Positions 61,161 to 64,000 of a stretch of DNA of 64,000 nt are shown here, in pieces. The stretch is from Lutraria lutraria (taxonomy: Eukaryota > Mollusca > Bivalvia > Venerida > Mactridae): the NCBI GenBank assembly GCA_964023205.1, contig OZ026844.1, positions 23,844,934-23,908,933 on the forward strand. The letters are read 5' to 3'. Position 1 is the stretch's first letter, and every line of letters begins with the position of its first letter. Made by a program: the position numbers and the translations under genes. The notes beneath the pieces are model-generated. The model was not told the DNA's origin. It worked only from the letters and a program-made list of their open reading frames with translations, and searched no databases.

Positions 61161-61925
61161 TCGTATCTCCCTTATGCATTGACACTTTTTAAAATAACTT
61201 GGCATAATTGTTAAACACCATGAGATGGTGTGCAGTGCGTAAGATCCAGGTCTCTAGCTCAAAGGTCAAGGTCACACTTAGAGGTCAAACATAAAAAATG
61301 ATCAATTGTAGACCTTGTCTGTGCTGTATCTCCCTTGTGCATTGACATATTTGAAAATAACTTTATATTAAACACCATGGGACAGTGTGTCACACATAAG
61401 ACCGGGGTCAATAGCTCCAAGGCCAAGGTCACACTTGGATGTTAAAGGTCAAAGATGGGCTCTATTTTTTGTGTCTGCTTCATAACTTTGTCATGTCTTG
61501 ATGGATTTTGGAATTATTTGGCGGAAATATTAACCATCATGAGACGATATGTCATGCGCAAGACCAAGGCTCGTAGGCTAAAGTTCAAGGTCACACTTAG
61601 ATGTCAAACATCAAAAGTGTTATAGACCTTATCTGGGCTGTATCTCCCTTATGCATTGACTTATTTAAAAATGACTTGGCATAATACAATGAGACCATGT
61701 GTCCTTGGCAACATCCAGGTCAAAGGTCAAGATTACACCTTTGGTCAAATATATTTTCCTTGTCTGGGCTGTGCCTTCTGTTTGCATTCAAGGATTTTGA
61801 AATAATTTAGTATAAAAGTTTACTTCAATGAAATGATTTGTCACGAACATCACCCATACTTGTTGTTCAAAGGTCAAGGTCACAAGCTGTCTAAACGGCA
61901 GGCTCGACATGTTGCCCTTGGACAT
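61157..61925 (+). repeat. Tandem-monomer element with CAAAGGTCAAGGTCACAC
   Basis: Five monomers of about 155-165 bp: GTATCTCCCTTATGCATTGA, AAACACCATGAGA, AAAGGTCAAGGTCACACTT; unique tail CGGCAGGCTCGACATGTTGC-CCTTGG. Each monomer carries a TCAAGGTCA nuclear-receptor half-site. Confidence 0.85.
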
Positions 61926-62147
61926 CTAGCTTTGTATAGGTAGAAGTATACTTGTCTTTTGATATGTCATTATGTTTTATATGGACCATTTTACTATTCT
62001 GTACCATAATAAATTATATTTGCGATTGTCAAAAGATGAAAATACACTGTTCCTATTTAAGCTACAGATTCTGAAAGCTGTGAATCAATTAGCAAATTTA
62101 CATAAAGTTGCATTAAAAATCTAAATATTAAATTATGACAGAAAATA

Positions 62148-63090
62148 CCAATCAGGACAAGGCAAATATAGACTAGCATTATCAACCAACCAAGACAAGG
62201 CTAATATATGCTAGCATTATCAGCCAATCAGGACAAAGCAAATATAGGCTAGAACTATCAACCAATTAGAACACAGTAAATATAGACTAGCATTATCAGC
62301 CAATCAGGACTAGGCTAACATAAGCTAGCATTATGAACCAGTAAGGACAAGGCTAATATATGCTAGCATTATCAGCCAATCAAGACAAAGCAAATATATG
62401 CTAGCATTATCAGCCAATTAGGACAAGGCTAATATATGCTAGCATTATCAGCCAATCAAGACAAAGCAAACATAAGCTAGCATTATCAGACAATCAGGAC
62501 AAGGCTAATATATGCTAGCATTATCAGCCAATCAAGACAAAGCAAATATATGCTAGCACTATCAACCAATTAGGACAAGCAAATATAGACTAGCATTATC
62601 AGCCAACCAAGACAAGGCTAATATATGCTAGCATTATCAGCCAATCAGAACAAAGCAAATACAGGCTAGAACTATCAACCAATTAGAACACAGTAAATAT
62701 AGACTAGCATTATCAACCAATCAGGACTAGGCTAACATAAGCTAGCATTATGAACCAGTAAGGACAAGGCTAATATAGGCTAACATTATCAACCAATCAG
62801 GACAATGCTAACATAAGCCAGCATTATCAACCAATAAGGACAATGCTAACATAAGCTAGCATTATCAACCAATCAGGACAATGCTATTTAATATAGGCTA
62901 GCTTTATCAACCAATAATGACAATGCTAATATAGGCTAACATTATCAACCAATCAGGACAATGCTAACAAAAGAAAGCTTTATCAACCAATCAGGACAAT
63001 GCTAACAAAAGAAAGCTTTAGCAACCAATCAGGACAAGGATAATATAGGTAAGCATTATCAACCAATCAGGACAATGCTAGCATCACCAA
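62148..63090. repeat. 38-bp minisatellite, ~24 copies, with higher-order repeat
   Basis: Consensus CCAATCAGGACAAGGCTAAT followed by ATATGCTAGCATTATCAA. Variants recur in the same order at 62215-62360 and 62634-62780, about 419 bp apart (11 units). Units contain CCAAT and the GCTAGC palindrome. Confidence 0.95.
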
Positions 63091-63149
63091 TCAGATTTGA
63101 AGAATTAAAAGGAGAAGGTACACTTTAAAGTGTTATTTCTGCAACCATA

Positions 63150-63345
63150 TTAAGATGAGATACTGCCAAGTCCAGTGTTGTGTTTAGAAAATCACGGGTG
63201 AGGCATGTATAGGTGCTTTACACAATAAAGAACCAAGAAAAAGTATTTGAAATAAGTGTGGGTATATAATGCCTGGTTCTCCTACATCATATCTCCACTC
63301 TCTCAGAGGCAGCTGTGAAATAACTATATAGCAGTCGAATATGCT
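63150..63345 (+). mobile_element. SINE, head-truncated
   Basis: GATACTGCCAAGTCCAGTGT, AATAAAGAACCAAGAAAAAG, TATAATGCCTGGTTCTCCTA; same family as 37262. Confidence 0.65.
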
Positions 63346-64000
63346 GTTATATTTCCTGCTTCATATCTCATGTTAAACTCAATCTGTTGATGATTGTCAC
63401 TATGTCTCTGATTTTCTCCTCAAATCTTGTTTAATGTTATTTTGTACTTTTAGCAAAAACAGCTCAGTTTGTGACAATAAGCAGAACTTATGACAATACC
63501 AAATAGTTTTATTTACTGTGGCGTCTGTTTACTGATCTATTCTCTTTTCATTGTGCAAGAATGAGGGAGAAATGAGCCTCCTAGATTTGTTTACCTTGAT
63601 CATATAAGGTTGAAAACATACTAATGTACACGGAGAATACTTTCTCATTTCCATATTTAGTCTGATTTATATTGTCTCTAATGTCCATATGTCACTTACA
63701 ATTATCATTAAGGTACATTGTGGTAATGTAAAAATGAGAAACAAAAATGTGTCATCCTTGAAAAAATATTTGTTAGCGGTAATCCTACCCAGAAAATTTT
63801 AGTGTGTAGGTAGGTAGGAGTTTTTTTAAAAATTTATTTTTCATATCAAAACCAAAAGGCATGTCATAATGCTAAACCCTTTATTGACAACAATTTTACC
63901 CAGGTGTCCAAAAGAAAAAGTTTGGAAGGGGTTGGTTTTGTAGTTAATGTAGCATTGCAGCAAACAAATATGTTTCTTAAGGATGGCCTTAAGGGGGCTG
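63346..64000. other. EEA1 intron 24, right edge
   Basis: Contains GTAGGTAGGTAGGAG near 63806, reminiscent of the Harbinger-like MITE interior. Nothing else recognised. Confidence 0.4.

Overview
The window is metazoan nuclear DNA, AT-rich and intron-rich, with GT-AG introns. It is probably from a bivalve mollusc. That placement is an inference from the repeats, which are roughly 150-170 bp tandem-monomer elements ending near GGGCCATCATGGCCCTCTTG, 'GGACGGACGGACAG...ATATGCCCC' repeats and tRNA-derived SINEs; no database was consulted.

Three protein-coding genes can be reconstructed exon by exon. (1) UBXN7 (UBX domain protein 7, a p97/VCP adaptor) is on the minus strand. Only three early exons are inside the window (317-2775): the UBA domain and the linker; the rest lies left of base 1. 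(2) DLD (mitochondrial dihydrolipoyl dehydrogenase, the E3 subunit) is on the minus strand. Twelve exons are resolved (16269-26291), covering everything from the end of the transit peptide to the stop codon; the short first coding exon is not resolved. (3) EEA1 (early endosome antigen 1) is on the plus strand. The start codon (29563) and 24 consecutive in-phase exons up to 56512 are present, about 967 codons; the rest of the coiled coil and the FYVE domain lie beyond 64000. DLD and EEA1 diverge, and the interval between them holds candidate promoter elements.

Layout: 1-2.8 kb UBXN7 exons and introns; 2.8-5.6 kb UBXN7 upstream region with a TCTCGCGAGA element and a CRE; 5.6-15.4 kb intergenic DNA made largely of nested inverted-repeat elements and a hairpin; 15.4-26.3 kb DLD; 26.3-29.6 kb DLD/EEA1 divergent region; 29.6-56.5 kb EEA1 exons; 56.5-64 kb an EEA1 intron filled with tandem-repeat elements and a 38-bp minisatellite.

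The most notable observations are: two tandem Rab5-type C2H2 fingers in EEA1 (human has one) with complementary loss of Rab5-contact residues; a duplicated 69-bp phase-symmetric coiled-coil exon; a 3.9-kb inverted-repeat element in an EEA1 intron carrying unrecognised antisense coding-like blocks; and all nine gene-associated copies of the GGGCCATCATGGCCC elements lying in the sense orientation of their host gene, on both strands.
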